DNA of 64,000 bases from Candidatus Zixiibacteriota bacterium. GTDB taxonomy: Bacteria; Zixibacteria; MSB-5A5; GN15; PGXB01. Position 1 is the first letter of the stretch. Each line of letters opens with the position of its first letter. The notes beneath the pieces are model-generated. The model had not been told where the DNA came from and searched no databases. It saw only the letters and a program-made list of their open reading frames with translations. The stretch covers positions 2,210,734-2,274,733 of the forward strand of contig LS998015.1 of assembly GCA_900498245.1 (NCBI GenBank), in the 5' to 3' direction. The position numbers and the translations under genes were made by a program. Shown one piece after another: positions 43,308-53,077 of the stretch.

Positions 43308-46300
43308 ATGAGAAGGCAATTAGAGTACCTGTCATCAGCAATTATTATAAGTCTGCTATTTATTTCTCCTCATTCACATGGCGGGGTTGAGAAGGCTTCA
43401 AAAATTGAGCCCGGTCCTGTGACTTCTTCCGGACTGGCGGCTTCCATAAAAGATCCGTCAAAATCAGGTTCCATAAGCAATTCTGTTAATCTTTACACCG
43501 GCCAACATGCCGAATCATTTTCTTTGATATCGGCTATGGGGACCGGGAATTTTGGTATTTCTCTGAGTCTGGACTATGATGGCAGTGTGGCGAGTGTCGT
43601 CAAAGCGGAAAATCGCAAATCACAGGCGCCTCCATATGGTTTGGGCTTTGATTTGGGAAACCAATCGATTGTCGCCAATTGTAATGCAACGGCCGACGTT
43701 CTTGACGATGATTATTCCCTGTTAAGTGGCAATACCTTAATTAAATTAATCCATAAGGGTGGGGATTCCTTCATCACTCAAAATGGCGACCCCTGGATTA
43801 TTTTACGCCAAAGAAGCTCGGTCTCCGGACATGATGCTGTTATTGGCTGGACTATAATCAGGGAAGATGGAACCATATATCGATTTGGCGATTTTGATGA
43901 TGATCCGGCTTCCTGGAATGCCACAAGAAATATTCTCAGGTATGGTAATTTTGTCGGTTGTGGAGTAACTCGAGATGATACGAAGTATCCATTTCAATGG
44001 GACTTAAAATTGATACAGGACCCGGATTCTTCCAATTGGATCAATTTTTATTATATCCGGGAATCGGCCTATCTGGCAGTTATAGATCCCAATGATCCGG
44101 ACGACACCGTATCGTCGATAAATTCCTATATTAGATCTTCTTTAATTGACAGAATCGAATTGTCTTCGGGCTCACAAATAGTCCTGGAGTACGGATCAAG
44201 AACCGATTTTCAGCCATTTTACTGCTACAACAACTATGAATTTTTCTCTCAAAAGAAGTTAGCCCAAATCCTGCTTGAATCCCCTAGCGATAGCATAATA
44301 GCCCGAGTAATTCTAAAATATATATATTTGAATGAGGGTGGCTCAAATGCCTTTAGAAAGCTACTATTAAGGCGAATTGAGTATCTTAGCGGAGATAGTC
44401 TTGAGAGCCTTCCTTCTATTGAATTTGCATATGAGGAAGATAGCACAAGAAGTTCTTATGGCTCCATAAAGCAAGTTAAGTATACTTCAGGGGCTATAAA
44501 AGATATCTTTTACGGTAATATTGATACTTCACTTATTCAATCCAGTCTGGATTTCCATGATACCGCGGGCAGTCATTTAACGGAAAACCTGCTACACATT
44601 AGCAGCGGTGATTTTATTTTGATTCCCTACCAACCTTTTCGCGTTGCCTGTTGGGATGATAAATGGTATTTGGATACCCTTGATGAATCCATTTCAGATT
44701 GGGATCAACCGGGTGTTTCAGAAGAAGGCTGGTTTGTAGTATATGATCGCAGCATTGAGAAATTAATCTTCCACAAATGGAAAAGTGGATATTGGCTGCG
44801 TGATACGCTGCCGGATGACCTCGGAAGACAAAGCGGTGATAATGTTTCCATTTATGCATCAACAAATTCCTTCGTGGTGGTAGTCGGCGATAAGGATTAC
44901 TGGGATGGCACTTACTATCGAATGGCAAAATATGCCTACTACTTCAATTGGAATGGCCTCGGCTGGACAAGACACGGCATTTGGAGTAAAGAAAGAGCCT
45001 TCATGGCGACCCCGCCGTTTGTTGCTTACGATATGTATGCAATTTCATTATTTGGCGTAATGCCCAGCAGAACTTTTTTTATTTATGGCAAATATGACTT
45101 TGATTCTGATGATTTAGACACAAACTTTTTTGAAATAGGCAACGATTATATTTTGAAAGAAAAATTTTCCATGGCCCCGGATCTGATAGCAACTCTCGGT
45201 TATCAAGGAATTACGACAAGAAGGTGGGCTGACGGTCAGTGGGAAGTAAATAATTATTATCCATTCAACCATACGGGAACGATGATTGCGACAGGGTCAC
45301 TGCCCAATGGTGTGGCTTTTACATTTTGCAATGGGACAGGAGACGATAATACGTTCGCAAACTACTTTTTGGCCAATGATAGTCTCAAATTGATAGAACA
45401 TAATTTCGGCGGTTCTTCCGAAATGAAATTGATAGCGGGAACAAATCACTATCTGCTTACTCAACTTGAGAGCGGATGGACAGATTTATGGGAATGGAAT
45501 GGACATGCTTTTGGTCAGGTTCGCAGAATTTTTGACAATTGTGTACTTAGCAATCAGAATTGGGGGGATTTTTATCAGGATTCCTATAGTTGGTCAAATC
45601 AAAATGGAAGTTCCCAAACGACTTTTTTTTCGAATTACGCCGGATTGGGCACCTGGAATCAACAATACACATATTCCATTTCCGATTGGCAAAAGGTATC
45701 TTTTTCGGGAAAAATTCTATATACACCAGGCGGCTCCGTGCGAATTGGCAATCCCTATTATTACAATGATTCCCTTCATTATTTATTCTCCCAAAATCTG
45801 GGAAATGTAACTGCCAATGAAAATAGTCTTTATGGAGTCATTCAAGGTGACAATATCAGCTATGATAATTTTTATCGTTTGTGGGATACTTCCATGACTG
45901 GTAAGCCAATGATTGCGGTTATTGATTCAATATGTTTAAGAAATGGGCCGTCCGACGGCAGTCCAATCATATATAAATATTCATATTCCGGCGGTTTGCT
46001 TAGCAGCAAGAGACTTTGCCCCAGATTTGCAATGGCCGCTGAAACAATGCCGCATTTTCAAGCTGAGGCTAGCAGCGCGCTTGGATACACGATTCATCAA
46101 TTTTATAATGATTCAAATTATTCTGCGAGTGATCATTGGAAGCATGAATTGGATGGGATTGAATATCTTACCTATAGTTGTGATTCGGCTGGACAAATAG
46201 GAACATCCAGACAAACGACGACGATAAATAATTATTATTCGTTGTTCAAGGTGTCGAATTTAAATTGGGGAATTTACCGAAAGCAGCTGGATTCGGTCAT

Positions 46301-49300
46301 TAAGTGCGACCGGGGAATAAATTATATAACTTGGTATACCTATGATTCTATCAATGGACAAGTGGTCTCTACGGCAACTGATATGCTCAGAAGCGGGGGT
46401 TGGATTCTTGATTCGACGGAATTTGCATATGCGGACTCTCCTGAAATGCTTGGAGATAATGCCTTAACACAGATTTCCTGTAAGAAAAGATTTTATTATG
46501 AACAAGGTGTCGGTATGGAACCCCTGGATACGCTGTCTATTACCAAGTACGATTATAATAAATTCAATAAAACCTGGCGGTTAGCCAAATCTTATACCTG
46601 GCGCGACCTGACCGGGCAAAATGATTCCATTATTTATTTTGATACTCTTTCGGATGGCCGTAGTTATGATAACAAGGGGAATGTTCTTAATTCTCTTGGG
46701 ATTATGGGAGACACGTCCTGCACAAAATACGATGACAATGGCTTGATGGCGGTGGCGTCGGCTTCCAATTGCTTCACAGGTGATCTCCTGGCGCAGGATT
46801 TTGAACAAAGCGATAACTGGGATGGATGGAACTATGAGTTATCGCAATATAATATGATTTGTTCGACAGACGTTTTCACAGGTCGATATTCCTATAAAAT
46901 CACTGACGATCCATCAAGTAGCGACAATAATTGGGGAGCTACCCGGGTGATCATGGCTGACAGCTTGACATCACGGAAATATTATTTTTCCGGTTGGGTT
47001 AAATCTGACTTCAATATCTACATTTATTGCTTGTGCCAGGATTCTCAGAACAATCTCTGCACCAATGGCAGCAAATACAAATATTTCACCGGCTTAAGTG
47101 GCTCGCAATGGAATAAAATCGACAGTGTATTTGACCTAAGCGATATCAATATGCAGTGCCTTGACCATATCACTGTACAATTGGTTTTGGCCAACGACCC
47201 CGCCGGAACGGCTTCCGCATACTATGATAATATTCGCTTCCATCCTCTTATCGCTCATTTATCGACTAAAACCTATGATCATGCGACGAATCAAATCACA
47301 TCTGAATCTGATCTGAATAATATTCCGGTTAAATATGCGTATGACAAATTCATGAGACCCGTAAAAATTACCGACTTTAAGGGATTGCTTCTGGATAGTA
47401 TATCTTATCTGATACCCCAGGGACATGATACTATGTCATCGTCAGGATCTCGAGACACAATAACGGCCTCAAATGATCAACAAAATCCTGGAAGTGACAC
47501 AAGTGCTTATATAATTTCTGTGCCAAATGGATATATACATTATCACTTGGAAGGCCTTTCGACTCATAGAAATACCGGGTTTGCAAAAATCACTAAAAAT
47601 GGCGTTACGGTTGATGAAGTTGTTTGCCCATCATATAGCGATGAGGAGTGGGAAGAATATAAGCAGGGCACTTTCGGAGCGCTTGAGGGAGATACCATTA
47701 AAGTCATTACACACGGGGCGTATGTTCAGTATACATATTCCTATAGTGCATTTGCGGATATCGGACTTGCTGAATATATGCCATCAAGCGATCCTTCATG
47801 GAAAAGAGACAAAATTTGTCGAGATGACAACGATACAACAGTAACAATTACATACTACGATAGCTTTGGCCGAAAAACGCAAACGCGCACAACCGGGAGT
47901 TTTGATTCTCTCGGCACCAGTGTTAATGCCTCTCTGGTTGGCAATATCGGTCAATATGATGGCCGCGGTCGTATCGTAAAGTTGTTTAAGCCATATTATG
48001 ATTTGGTTGGAGGTCGGAATGTTGGTGATTACACACCGTTGGGCTCCATATATAATGAAGCGCATAATTATTATAATGGCATTCTTGCGGCTGATTGTGA
48101 CACCTTGCCATTTGACAGCACCATCTATTATAGCGGAGTAAAGGGCCAGATTCATTATGTCCTGGGGCCAGGTACCATATATTGCGATACAAGCAAAGGG
48201 ATTGAATACAAGGATACAACCGACGCCGATAGTAATTTGATTATCAGCACGACCCTGGATCAGGATGATAATAAGATTGTTTCCATTGTAGATAAATGGG
48301 GGTTGATGAGCAGACAAATCTCATATGACACTACCTTGCCGGGCAATGCGGATTCAATTGTAACGACAACATATAAAAACATCAGGGGTTTGGTTGATTC
48401 AGTTACCATAGGGCCGGATTCAACCGGCAGTTTCAGAACTCTTCGTCGCTTCCAATATGATGATCTGGGCAAAGTGACTAATGAATGGCGAATAGATTAT
48501 GGAAATATCGCCATGCTCTACGACAAAGCTGGCAGGCTTCGCTTTATGATGAATGACAAGCGCCGGACTGAAAGTCATTATGGCTGCGATACATTAAGAT
48601 TCGGCGATTTTGTCTATTTCAAATATGATATTTTCGGCAGGAAGATTGAAGAGGGTCTTTGTTACGATACTTCTGCTTTCAGTCAGGAATACGCCGATAT
48701 TCCGACATTTCCTGATTCAACCTCCCAGATCTGCGGATATTCCGCAAGTTATATTTGGCATTATGATCGCCTTTCATATTCGGACTCCACAATTGCCTAC
48801 GGCCGACTAATAAAAGTCCAGAATAAGCCGGGCACCTATTATCAGAGATATTTCTATATGCCGCTGGATTACAAGGATTCAGTGGTTGCCAGATTACTCA
48901 ACGGTGAAAATGCAAACGAAAAGGCCATTCTTCACCAGTATGATCGGGCTGGCAATCTAATAGTGCGGCAGTTTTGGCCAAACAGAAATATTTCAAATAC
49001 CTTCTCAAAAGTGAACTATTTGTTTGATCCGGCCGGCCGGATTGGAACAGTCAAATGCGGCGCCGGCGCTCTCACCCAACTACCATCGACATTCTCCTAT
49101 AAGGCCAGTGGGCTACCTGGAAAAACAATATTGAATAAAAAATTAACTTCCGTGGGTCATAATCTATTTTATAAATATGATCCACGCGATATGTTAACCC
49201 AAATAAATAACCCCGACAGCATCACTGATGTTATGCTCCGCGGCGGGGCGACTTTCACACATTTCGGATTGTCATTAGAATATAATGACGGGCAAAACGG

Positions 49301-51170
49301 CTATTTCAACGGCCAAATCAAGTCCATTAAATCCTGCAACACATCTAACGCAGGGACATCTACCCATAAATATGATTTTACCTATAGCCAATTGGGCTGG
49401 CTGACGATGGCCGACGACACTTCCGGGCCGACCAACGATGAGCAGTATTTCTATAATTATCTTGGCAACAGAACCAAGCTTATTAAGGATCGAGATACCC
49501 TGAATCCCGTCATATACCAATATGGTAATTCCGATCCGGCATCATCCCGGCTGAGATGGTTCACTGGAATGGGTTCCGACATAATGCATTATGATACTCT
49601 GGGAAACCTGTTCACTGACTCCTCCAGGCCAATCTATTACCAGGAATATGATTACCGAAATCTATTGAATTACTCCGTTCTGGCTCCTCTATCCGCGGGC
49701 AGACCCAGTTTTTACCTTAATTTTGGCTATGATGAGCAATCCAGAAGAATTATAAAACAATATCACTATTATTATCTGGATAGCTGCGGAGGAGGCATAG
49801 AGTATGCCCCGGGCTCCGGTTCAGAAGACGAATCCATTGTTGATAACGACTATACGATTGATGGTCCGGCTACTGACACCTGCATACACTGGGATGCAAC
49901 AGAGGAGCATTATCTATATGATGGCAATCAGCTGCTGGCAATCTTTGACAGGTATGACAGGATGCTTCAAAACTACGCCTACGGCCCTACCGGCCGGCTG
50001 GCGGTCTACTGGAACACCATATCAGACGCTTCGCTGTATTTCTTTATTAGCGACCATTTGGGGTCAACCCGACTGATGCTGGACGGGGATGGCAGAGTAA
50101 AAGACTATGTCAATTATTCACCCTTTGGCGGAGTGATTGAATCCTGGTCTTCCTACAATGAACCAATGACTTTCACCGGGAAACAGCATGATCAGCATTC
50201 GACATTCGATTATTATTATTTTGGTGCCAGGTACTATGATTACCGAATTGGACAGTTTTCATCCATCGATAAAGCATCTCAATTCGCGAGCGGGTATCTC
50301 TATGGCAAAAACAATCCCTTGAGTTATGCGGATAAAGACGGAAATTTTACCTTCCTATTTGCTGGTGCTCTTCTCGCCTATAATTATTTTCACGTATACA
50401 AAGATAAGAGCAATTTCATTGAACGCTTCACTGAGTCGTTTTTTGCAACAGCATGGGGCTCGGCCACGGGTGAAGTCGGAAGCTCAGTTGCTCAAAGTTC
50501 AGGAAGCGCGCTCTTTGGACGAACAATTGGAGCGAATGTTAATAGTATATCTCATGGCGGCGGTGCAGTGCTTGATCTCGGCGCATGGTCATATGACACA
50601 AAATCCAACAGGGGACATGTGGCCGATTTCAAAGGTGATTATATGGAGGATATCGGTACCGTGACCGGATGGATGGCGGCATCAGAGGATTATGGCAAAT
50701 TGATGAGCAGAGTAGATAGACTTGTGTGGGGTAACCCAGAACCACAAAATGGAGGGCCGGATTATGATGAAGTTATGAGGAATACAAGTAATACAAGAGT
50801 CGGCAATTATGATAGTGATTTTAGAGTTATTAAAGAAAAGACCATGATTCACCATTGGTATCAACATGTTAATCCAGTCGATATGGTTGCTGATTTAGTG
50901 GTAGGTGGAGCTGATCGACTTTATTCAAAATTGGGCGGTAAACATGGGGTAAATCAAGAGAGATATCCCGGTGGGTTACATTGGGGAAGTGAAGAAGGAG
51001 GGCAATACCATTTTGACCACTTTGACCCGAATTATGGAATCAACTTCATCGCACATAATCTCTTTGAAGCCATGATTCCGGGTCTAGCCGGTAAGAATAG
51101 ATGGCTACGAAATCAAATATCTAGTAATCTATATAATACATATAGGAGTCTCAATGGATATGTATTCTAA
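43308..51170 (+). CDS. Second giant exported YD-repeat/RHS protein with a different C-terminal tail
   Basis: 2,620 residues from ATG 43308, preceded by GGAGGAAC. A signal peptide (about 8-28) is followed by the same head, SpvB/YD-like region, jelly-roll module (DFEQSDNWDGW) and YD-repeat core as the protein at 3063-11153. The shared region ends at GARYYDYRIGQF...NNPLSYADKDGN. The last 274 residues (from about 50345) are unrelated to the first protein's tail; they include HHWYQHVNPVDMV and GLHWGSEEGGQYHFDHFDP, histidine-rich motifs of no known family. A small beta-domain inserted at about residues 1401-1482 matches one placed elsewhere in the paralogue. Core conserved, tip exchanged: the usual sign of a polymorphic toxin. 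Confidence 0.88.
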   Translation: MRRQLEYLSSAIIISLLFISPHSHGGVEKASKIEPGPVTSSGLAASIKDPSKSGSISNSVNLYTGQHAESFSLISAMGTGNFGISLSLDYDGSVASVVKAENRKSQAPPYGLGFDLGNQSIVANCNATADVLDDDYSLLSGNTLIKLIHKGGDSFITQNGDPWIILRQRSSVSGHDAVIGWTIIREDGTIYRFGDFDDDPASWNATRNILRYGNFVGCGVTRDDTKYPFQWDLKLIQDPDSSNWINFYYIRESAYLAVIDPNDPDDTVSSINSYIRSSLIDRIELSSGSQIVLEYGSRTDFQPFYCYNNYEFFSQKKLAQILLESPSDSIIARVILKYIYLNEGGSNAFRKLLLRRIEYLSGDSLESLPSIEFAYEEDSTRSSYGSIKQVKYTSGAIKDIFYGNIDTSLIQSSLDFHDTAGSHLTENLLHISSGDFILIPYQPFRVACWDDKWYLDTLDESISDWDQPGVSEEGWFVVYDRSIEKLIFHKWKSGYWLRDTLPDDLGRQSGDNVSIYASTNSFVVVVGDKDYWDGTYYRMAKYAYYFNWNGLGWTRHGIWSKERAFMATPPFVAYDMYAISLFGVMPSRTFFIYGKYDFDSDDLDTNFFEIGNDYILKEKFSMAPDLIATLGYQGITTRRWADGQWEVNNYYPFNHTGTMIATGSLPNGVAFTFCNGTGDDNTFANYFLANDSLKLIEHNFGGSSEMKLIAGTNHYLLTQLESGWTDLWEWNGHAFGQVRRIFDNCVLSNQNWGDFYQDSYSWSNQNGSSQTTFFSNYAGLGTWNQQYTYSISDWQKVSFSGKILYTPGGSVRIGNPYYYNDSLHYLFSQNLGNVTANENSLYGVIQGDNISYDNFYRLWDTSMTGKPMIAVIDSICLRNGPSDGSPIIYKYSYSGGLLSSKRLCPRFAMAAETMPHFQAEASSALGYTIHQFYNDSNYSASDHWKHELDGIEYLTYSCDSAGQIGTSRQTTTINNYYSLFKVSNLNWGIYRKQLDSVIKCDRGINYITWYTYDSINGQVVSTATDMLRSGGWILDSTEFAYADSPEMLGDNALTQISCKKRFYYEQGVGMEPLDTLSITKYDYNKFNKTWRLAKSYTWRDLTGQNDSIIYFDTLSDGRSYDNKGNVLNSLGIMGDTSCTKYDDNGLMAVASASNCFTGDLLAQDFEQSDNWDGWNYELSQYNMICSTDVFTGRYSYKITDDPSSSDNNWGATRVIMADSLTSRKYYFSGWVKSDFNIYIYCLCQDSQNNLCTNGSKYKYFTGLSGSQWNKIDSVFDLSDINMQCLDHITVQLVLANDPAGTASAYYDNIRFHPLIAHLSTKTYDHATNQITSESDLNNIPVKYAYDKFMRPVKITDFKGLLLDSISYLIPQGHDTMSSSGSRDTITASNDQQNPGSDTSAYIISVPNGYIHYHLEGLSTHRNTGFAKITKNGVTVDEVVCPSYSDEEWEEYKQGTFGALEGDTIKVITHGAYVQYTYSYSAFADIGLAEYMPSSDPSWKRDKICRDDNDTTVTITYYDSFGRKTQTRTTGSFDSLGTSVNASLVGNIGQYDGRGRIVKLFKPYYDLVGGRNVGDYTPLGSIYNEAHNYYNGILAADCDTLPFDSTIYYSGVKGQIHYVLGPGTIYCDTSKGIEYKDTTDADSNLIISTTLDQDDNKIVSIVDKWGLMSRQISYDTTLPGNADSIVTTTYKNIRGLVDSVTIGPDSTGSFRTLRRFQYDDLGKVTNEWRIDYGNIAMLYDKAGRLRFMMNDKRRTESHYGCDTLRFGDFVYFKYDIFGRKIEEGLCYDTSAFSQEYADIPTFPDSTSQICGYSASYIWHYDRLSYSDSTIAYGRLIKVQNKPGTYYQRYFYMPLDYKDSVVARLLNGENANEKAILHQYDRAGNLIVRQFWPNRNISNTFSKVNYLFDPAGRIGTVKCGAGALTQLPSTFSYKASGLPGKTILNKKLTSVGHNLFYKYDPRDMLTQINNPDSITDVMLRGGATFTHFGLSLEYNDGQNGYFNGQIKSIKSCNTSNAGTSTHKYDFTYSQLGWLTMADDTSGPTNDEQYFYNYLGNRTKLIKDRDTLNPVIYQYGNSDPASSRLRWFTGMGSDIMHYDTLGNLFTDSSRPIYYQEYDYRNLLNYSVLAPLSAGRPSFYLNFGYDEQSRRIIKQYHYYYLDSCGGGIEYAPGSGSEDESIVDNDYTIDGPATDTCIHWDATEEHYLYDGNQLLAIFDRYDRMLQNYAYGPTGRLAVYWNTISDASLYFFISDHLGSTRLMLDGDGRVKDYVNYSPFGGVIESWSSYNEPMTFTGKQHDQHSTFDYYYFGARYYDYRIGQFSSIDKASQFASGYLYGKNNPLSYADKDGNFTFLFAGALLAYNYFHVYKDKSNFIERFTESFFATAWGSATGEVGSSVAQSSGSALFGRTIGANVNSISHGGGAVLDLGAWSYDTKSNRGHVADFKGDYMEDIGTVTGWMAASEDYGKLMSRVDRLVWGNPEPQNGGPDYDEVMRNTSNTRVGNYDSDFRVIKEKTMIHHWYQHVNPVDMVADLVVGGADRLYSKLGGKHGVNQERYPGGLHWGSEEGGQYHFDHFDPNYGINFIAHNLFEAMIPGLAGKNRWLRNQISSNLYNTYRSLNGYVF

Positions 51171-51735
51171 ATTTATAAAATATCTGCAAATTATGTGTGT
51201 TTGTGAAACAATAGCAATTTTCGCCGCCGGCTGCGCCAATACTTCGTTGAAAAGCTATCTTACGGACGAAGGAAAGGATCCGGAAATTACATTTGGAGGA
51301 TATAGGATAGATATTCAATTTTCCAAGACCGCCTTTATAGCCTCTGCCTGCGCCGACTCCTTAATATTATTTATCCAAACATCGTATATTAATAATATTC
51401 AAAATTCGCTTAATATTGATTCTATAGAAGTGCTAAAATTGGATAGCTTCTACTTTGAAATCCCAATGTACGGCAAATTTTTGACGCCAAAACTTACAAA
51501 GTATGGGCTTAGACCGACCAAACTTGTGCAGGGGAAGAGAGTATTCGGACCTTCTTACCAATTCCAGCCTATATTTATGTCCAACGAAATTAAAGAAATA
51601 AAATTACATTTTGTGGCACATTTATATAATGCCTCGTCTGGTATTGAAATATTATCTAGCCCGTATGAAATAAAATTATATAGAATCAATAAGAAGAAAT
51701 TTTTATTGATAACCGATGGCCTATGCAATATCTAA
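51154..51735 (+). CDS. Small lipoprotein, candidate immunity protein for the second YD-repeat toxin
   Basis: 193 residues. A signal peptide ends in the lipobox FAAGC (Cys27); the mature part is beta-rich (DIQFSKTAFIASACADSLILF...) and of no recognised family. ATG 51154 follows AGGAGTCTCA and overlaps the YD-repeat stop by 17 bp, so translation is coupled. It has little visible similarity to the lipoprotein after the first YD-repeat gene, as expected when each protects against a different tail. The immunity role is inferred from position and anchoring. Confidence 0.68.
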   Translation: MDMYSKFIKYLQIMCVCETIAIFAAGCANTSLKSYLTDEGKDPEITFGGYRIDIQFSKTAFIASACADSLILFIQTSYINNIQNSLNIDSIEVLKLDSFYFEIPMYGKFLTPKLTKYGLRPTKLVQGKRVFGPSYQFQPIFMSNEIKEIKLHFVAHLYNASSGIEILSSPYEIKLYRINKKKFLLITDGLCNI

Positions 51736-52019
51736 AACAAATATGTCGTTGGCTTTATATAGTAACATTCAATGTTCCGTTAGATCCATCATTCCGCCGA
51801 GGGCGGAATAATGACCTGACGGCAATGAAGGCATAAATTCATCGCTCGCGGTAGCTCGCTGAGGAACTTGACGCAACCACGAATGCTGTCTATGACCCTA
51901 CCAGAGGAAGAGTCTTCATATTTAGACGATTAGGTGCAAAAGTCAAGGACTTGCCGGACAGTTTATGCTCTTCGGTCAGCTAATTAAGCGGCTCTTTTAC
52001 CTTTCAGTTTCTTGCCTTC

Positions 52020-52092
52020 TCAAATGGTTTCAATCGGTCTTTTGCCCATGTTCCGATAACCTCGATGCGGTCGTTCGGTGTTGCAATAATTG
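52020..52092 (-). pseudogene. C-terminal fragment of a DDE (rve-type) transposase
   Basis: Read on the minus strand this encodes NYCNTERPHRGYRNMGKRP followed by IETI and a stop, the conserved C-terminal segment of IS3/IS481-type integrase-core transposases ('YN.ERPH.GY...PIE'). Nothing of the catalytic core remains and no inverted repeats were identified, so it is a remnant of an insertion sequence. Confidence 0.65.
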
Positions 52093-52110
52093 AGTCGTAT
52101 TTCAAATGCA

Positions 52111-52215
52111 AGTTGTCCCACCAAATCAAATAGAGGCAAATATATCGCTGCCAATTTGGCGGTAATTATCACTCCAAGTCCAATAATGACAATCGGTCCA
52201 ATCAGCGACTCTCCA
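52111..52215 (-). pseudogene. Fragment of a gspF-like gene
   Basis: On the minus strand the frame reads SLIGPIVIIGLGVII...IYLPLFDLVGQL, nearly the last 33 codons of the intact gspF at 11363-12565 (SLIEPIVIIGLGVII...MYLPLFDLVGQL). Upstream codons do not match. It runs on in frame towards the transposase fragment, so an insertion or recombination event joined the two. Confidence 0.65.
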
Positions 52216-52317
52216 ACTGGAGGCTGTCCATCATTTACCCAGAGCCAATCTATGAGACTAATAAATATCCAGAGAATTGCTTCTACAATTTGGAATTTCG
52301 GCTTAGATGGTATTAAC

Positions 52318-52458
52318 TTGAGACCAATTTGGGACCAAAATTGGTCTCAATCAGCACGAATCAATACGAAGTGATACATGTATTGGTTGGGTTAATAGAT
52401 TAACTCTCAACACAATATGCTAAGAGTCATCGACTTGGATTTTCGTCTGAATCGACTC
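52318..52458. repeat. Attachment-type arm, junction 1
   Basis: Begins TTGAGACCAATTTGGGACC, exactly 141 bp before the tRNA-Leu half. Its first 33 bp form a 13-bp perfect inverted repeat (TTGAGACCAATTT...AAATTGGTCTCAA). The end next to the tRNA core (TTTTCGTCTGAATCGA) matches junction 3 and, less well, junction 2. Position and repetition suggest integrase arm-type sites. Confidence 0.6.
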
Positions 52459-52496
52459 TTAAGTCCCTGGCGTCTACCAATTCCGCCACTCCGGCA
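52459..52496 (-). tRNA. Partial tRNA-Leu: 5' half only, copy 1
   Basis: The minus strand carries the acceptor 5' strand GCCGGAG, the D-arm (GGCGGAATTGGTAGACGCC-like) and the 5' anticodon stem AGGGA, ending in the anticodon loop at CTTAA. The expected TCCCT 3' stem, variable arm, T-arm and acceptor 3' strand are absent. Copies at 55540 and 59768 stop at the same base. A promoter precedes it (52513-52541). It is a broken gene at a recombination junction and cannot make a tRNA. Confidence 0.8.
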
Positions 52497-52512
52497 GGGC
52501 TTGTGAGGCAAT

Positions 52513-52541
52513 AATTTATGGTATTTGAACAAATAACGCAA
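52513..52541 (-). promoter_or_regulatory. tRNA-type promoter of half copy 1
   Basis: TTGCGT-17-TAAATT on the minus strand, placed so that transcription starts a few bases before the tRNA 5' end. The same elements in the same places precede copies 2 and 3. Confidence 0.65.
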
Positions 52542-52564
52542 GGGACTTTACGGCCACGACGTAA

Positions 52565-53023
52565 CTACCCATCCAACTGGTTGAGTCGGTGTATCTCAAT
52601 GGCTTCGCTCTCGACGGCCAAGGAGTTGCGCGCAGCCATAGATTGGTCACAGGAGACATGTGGCGGAATCGTGGCAGGAGAGTCCGTAACCCCACCTGCA
52701 GGCAGGTGGGCCACCCGGCGGGATGCGGTCGTGGGAACTGTTTCGGTTGAGATATGGCTCAGCCAGAGAGTCTGTTGAGCGTCACATTGAAGCCTGGATG
52801 GCTGATCCTGTCGGAGCGCAATGTCGACGAACTTAAAATGCATTAGGTCGGGGTCAAACAGGGTTGACGGCACGCAAAGTGCTGAAGTGTCACTTCCTTG
52901 TAGTATTAGCCAATCTACAAGCAATCTATTTGTCAGATAGTGGTCCCTAAAGCGATCCCTCTGGAGGGACCAGGTGACGGTCGGTCTGACATCACATTCA
53001 ACAACCTCGTTCAAGTTCAGCAT
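52565..53023 (-). CDS. Doubtful 152-residue ORF after the protease gene
   Basis: An open frame from ATG 53023 (AAGG just upstream), 55 bp after the protease stop in the same direction. The first ~95 residues read plausibly (NLNEVVECDVRPTVTWSLQR...), but the end passes through a GC-rich palindrome (CCCACCTGCAGGCAGGTGGG, 52690-52709) and looks non-coding. It could be a third gene of the module or chance. Confidence 0.28.
   Translation of the reverse strand: MLNLNEVVECDVRPTVTWSLQRDRFRDHYLTNRLLVDWLILQGSDTSALCVPSTLFDPDLMHFKFVDIALRQDQPSRLQCDAQQTLWLSHISTETVPTTASRRVAHLPAGGVTDSPATIPPHVSCDQSMAARNSLAVESEAIEIHRLNQLDG
52690..52709. repeat. GC-rich palindrome in cargo unit 1
   Basis: CCCACCTGCAGGCAGGTGGG folds into an eight-to-nine-pair hairpin. 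It may be a repetitive extragenic palindrome or part of a terminator for the protease operon. Confidence 0.4.
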
Positions 53024-53077
53024 CACCTTGTCACACGCGCACTTACCTCTCGAACGCGATTAAAGGCCCAGCCAAGC

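Larger units (their letters stand above)
51736..52317. other. Debris region: hairpin, transposase and gspF fragments
   Basis: About 580 bp without an intact gene. A perfect hairpin (ATTCCGCC-GAG-GGCGGAAT, 51791-51809) follows the lipoprotein gene, without a T-run, and may be a weak terminator. Then come the transposase and gspF remnants listed separately, both on the minus strand. Confidence 0.55.

Noticed and set aside
52111-52130. Sequence resembling the 15-bp inverted repeat of 223-448 (GTCCCACCAAATCAA)
   Set aside because: It is fully explained as the codons for LFDLVGQ of the gspF fragment; the similarity is coincidental.
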